Part shown: positions 12,494 through 14,045 of the stretch, piece after piece
How the letters are laid out: every line of letters starts with the position of its first letter
How positions within the stretch are numbered: position 1 is the first letter of the stretch
Position numbers and translations under genes: made by a program
Source of the DNA: an uncultured Actinomycetes bacterium
GTDB taxonomy: Bacteria; Actinomycetota; Actinomycetes; Nanopelagicales; Nanopelagicaceae
Length of the DNA stretch: 14,045 bases
Direction of reading: 5' to 3'
Assembly (NCBI GenBank): GCA_903822245.1
Contig: CAIJOE010000038.1
Coordinates: 1-14,045 of the forward strand
Notes under the pieces: generated by a model
The model's database searches: none
What the model was told of the DNA's origin: nothing
The model's input: the letters and a program-made list of their open reading frames with translations, nothing else

Positions 12494-13951
12494 TTAAGCG
12501 ATCGACTGCGCGATTCTAGCAAGAGAGCGCTGGCGACCGAGCAGCTCCATTGATTCAAATAACGGTGGTGAAATATGGCTTCCAGTAACCGCGATACGAA
12601 CTGCGCCAAATGCGATTCGTGGCTTTAAGCCCATACCTTCAATAAGCGCTGCGCGAAGTGCAGCCTCAATTGAATCATGGGTCCAATCACTCACATCTTG
12701 AAGTACTTCATTGGCTTTCTTCAAAACTTCTTGTGATTGTGACTCTTGAACCTTCGGTAATTCCTCAGCATCAATTGAAAAATTCTGAGTGAATAAGAAC
12801 TTAAGCATGGCACTTACCTCAGCAAGCGTTGCAATACGCTCCTGAATGATTGGTAGGGCAGTCTTAACTATCGCTAATTCTTCAGGTGTTCCTGTAATCA
12901 CACCATCCTTAATTAGAAATGGGGTGGTTCGCTTTAATAATTCGTCGATATCTAGCAGGCGAATCTTGTCGCCATTAATAGCTTCAAGCTTCTTCATATC
13001 AAATCTGGCGGGACTTGAATGAACTCGCTCCACGGTAAAGAGCTCGGCTAGCTCCTTCATGGTTAGATTTTCCCGATCTTCACCAGGTGACCAACCTAAG
13101 AGAGCCAAGTAATTACAGATTGCTTCAGGTAAAAAGCCCCGATCGCGATACCACGCAATTGAAACTTCACCATTTCGTTTTGAAAGCTTGGCATTATCTT
13201 GACCCATGACAAATGGAAGGTGCGCAAAAGTTGGGTAATCATGAGTTGCCACTCCCATTGCTTGGTAGACCCGAATTTGGCGCGGAGTAGAAGAAAGTAA
13301 ATCTTCACCACGAAGAACGTGGCTTACCTTCATCAGCACATCATCAACTGCAACAGCCAAGGTGTATAGCGGAGAACCATCGCCTCTTACCAAAACAAAA
13401 TCAGGCACGAAGTTATGATCAAAGGTGACTTCCCCACGAATTGAATCAGTGAAAGTAGTCGAACCATCTGGCATGCGCATTCGAAGAACTGGCTTGCGAG
13501 CTTCACTTTGATACTTAGCTAAATCAGTTTCGGAAATTGTGCGACACTTGCCATCATAACCAGGGGCAACATTTGCTTTCTTCTGTTCCTCGCGACGAGC
13601 TTCAAGCTCCTCTGAGGAGCAATAGCAATGATAGGCATCGCCTTGGGCTAGAAACTTCGCTGCCCATTGAGCATAAATATCTAAACGTTGGCTTTGTAGG
13701 TATGGACCATATTGGCCACCTACTTCTGGGCCCTCATCCCAATCAAGTCCAAGCCATTTAAGGGTATCAATTGCTGCCTGAATATATTCGTCAGTAACTC
13801 GCTCGCGATCAGTATCTTCAATTCGGAAAATGAATTCACCGCCAGTATGACGAGCGTATGCCCAGTCAAAGAGTGCGGTGCGAATGTTTCCAACATGAAG
13901 ATCGCCAGTTGGCGAAGGAGCGAAACGAACTCTTACTTTTTTATCTGACAC
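12494..13951 (-). CDS. gltX: Glutamyl-tRNA synthetase, probably non-discriminating
   Basis: A class I synthetase that ligates glutamate to tRNA-Glu. In actinobacteria, which generally lack GlnRS, it also misacylates tRNA-Gln for the GatCAB amidotransferase. The 485-residue product begins with RFAPSPTGDLHVGNIRTALF, where HVGN stands for the HIGH signature (19-22). FRIEDTDRER (42-51) and the KMSKS-like KLSKR (255-259) follow, then the anticodon-binding alpha-helical domain to the C-terminus. The start is GTG (13949-13951), with TAAGG about 9 nt upstream. It overlaps the 3' end of the FAH-family gene by 11 bp, so the two are coupled, and is followed on the same strand by tRNA-Gln and tRNA-Glu. 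Non-discriminating behaviour is inferred from lineage, not from a residue I could read. Confidence 0.97.
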   Translation of the reverse strand: MSDKKVRVRFAPSPTGDLHVGNIRTALFDWAYARHTGGEFIFRIEDTDRERVTDEYIQAAIDTLKWLGLDWDEGPEVGGQYGPYLQSQRLDIYAQWAAKFLAQGDAYHCYCSSEELEARREEQKKANVAPGYDGKCRTISETDLAKYQSEARKPVLRMRMPDGSTTFTDSIRGEVTFDHNFVPDFVLVRGDGSPLYTLAVAVDDVLMKVSHVLRGEDLLSSTPRQIRVYQAMGVATHDYPTFAHLPFVMGQDNAKLSKRNGEVSIAWYRDRGFLPEAICNYLALLGWSPGEDRENLTMKELAELFTVERVHSSPARFDMKKLEAINGDKIRLLDIDELLKRTTPFLIKDGVITGTPEELAIVKTALPIIQERIATLAEVSAMLKFLFTQNFSIDAEELPKVQESQSQEVLKKANEVLQDVSDWTHDSIEAALRAALIEGMGLKPRIAFGAVRIAVTGSHISPPLFESMELLGRQRSLARIAQSIA

Positions 13952-14045
13952 GAGGAGTAACCTTATTGGAAAGTGATCCTAAACCATCAATTGAGATAGT
14001 AACTTCCCCGTCTTCAGGCATCGGCCCGATTCCAGCAGGCGTACC
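13941..14045 (-). CDS. Fumarylacetoacetate hydrolase family protein, C-terminal fragment
   Basis: Only the last 34 codons and a TAA stop are inside the window. The reading frame gives GTPAGIGPMPEDGEVTIS followed by IDGLGSLSN, the usual C-terminal signature of FAH-family hydrolases/isomerases (GTPAGVG, then a beta-strand ending in GIG.L.N). Members cleave or isomerise 2-oxo acids with a divalent metal; the substrate cannot be judged from this piece. It overlaps the gltX start by 11 bp. The same FAH-gltX pair occurs, from memory, in M. tuberculosis (Rv2993c-Rv2992c), which supports the call. Confidence 0.88.
   Translation of the reverse strand, partial: GTPAGIGPMPEDGEVTISIDGLGSLSNKVTPRVR

Overview
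The window looks like a core chromosomal segment of a free-living, low-GC actinobacterium with a streamlined genome, most like the freshwater Nanopelagicales (acI) group. Three things suggest this: the base composition is only moderate (mid-40s % GC by eye), intergenic spaces are very short, and the gene order matches a conserved actinobacterial block. From memory, that block corresponds to Mycobacterium tuberculosis Rv2966c-Rv2993c (rsmD, recG, thiL, ddlA, gpsA, hupB, leuD, leuC, IclR regulator, gltX, FAH-family protein) and the NdgR-leuCD-hupS-gltX region of Streptomyces. The taxonomic placement is inference. I see no mobile element, CRISPR array, rRNA or phage gene.

Layout, left to right. 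The minus-strand pair recG-rsmD (rsmD runs off the left edge) is divergent from rpmB on the plus strand, which ends in a strong hairpin terminator. Next is a minus-strand thiL-acdS pair; acdS encodes an apparent true ACC deaminase and is the least expected gene of the block. Divergent from thiL is a small stand-alone Lrp/AsnC ligand-binding-domain gene, whose stop codon abuts that of ddl. A tightly packed minus-strand operon plsC-gpsA-ddl covers phospholipid and peptidoglycan precursor synthesis and probably starts with a leaderless plsC mRNA. The HU-type nucleoid protein gene has its own terminator. Upstream of it, a 184-bp intergenic region is packed with palindromes, including three ACGCGT boxes. 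It is followed by the minus-strand leuCD operon.

Divergent from leuC is an IclR-family regulator of the NdgR/LtbR type, with a perfect 8-bp inverted repeat between the two genes. A secreted HNH-like protein follows the regulator by 6 bp. The right end is a minus-strand unit: the FAH-family gene (cut by the window edge) overlaps gltX, which is followed by tRNA-Gln(CUG), tRNA-Glu(CUC) and a terminator hairpin lying across the 3' end of the convergent HNH-like gene.

Functionally this is mostly housekeeping: ribosome parts and modification (RsmD, bL28), DNA repair (RecG), thiamine diphosphate, cell envelope precursors (PlsC, GpsA, Ddl), nucleoid structure, leucine synthesis, and charging of both Glu and Gln tRNAs. 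The points most worth a second look are the ACC deaminase, the palindrome array upstream of HU, the putative operator between leuC and the IclR gene, the secreted HNH-like protein, and the GluRS-tRNA-Gln-tRNA-Glu unit. I did not find convincing evidence of an entirely new multi-gene system.
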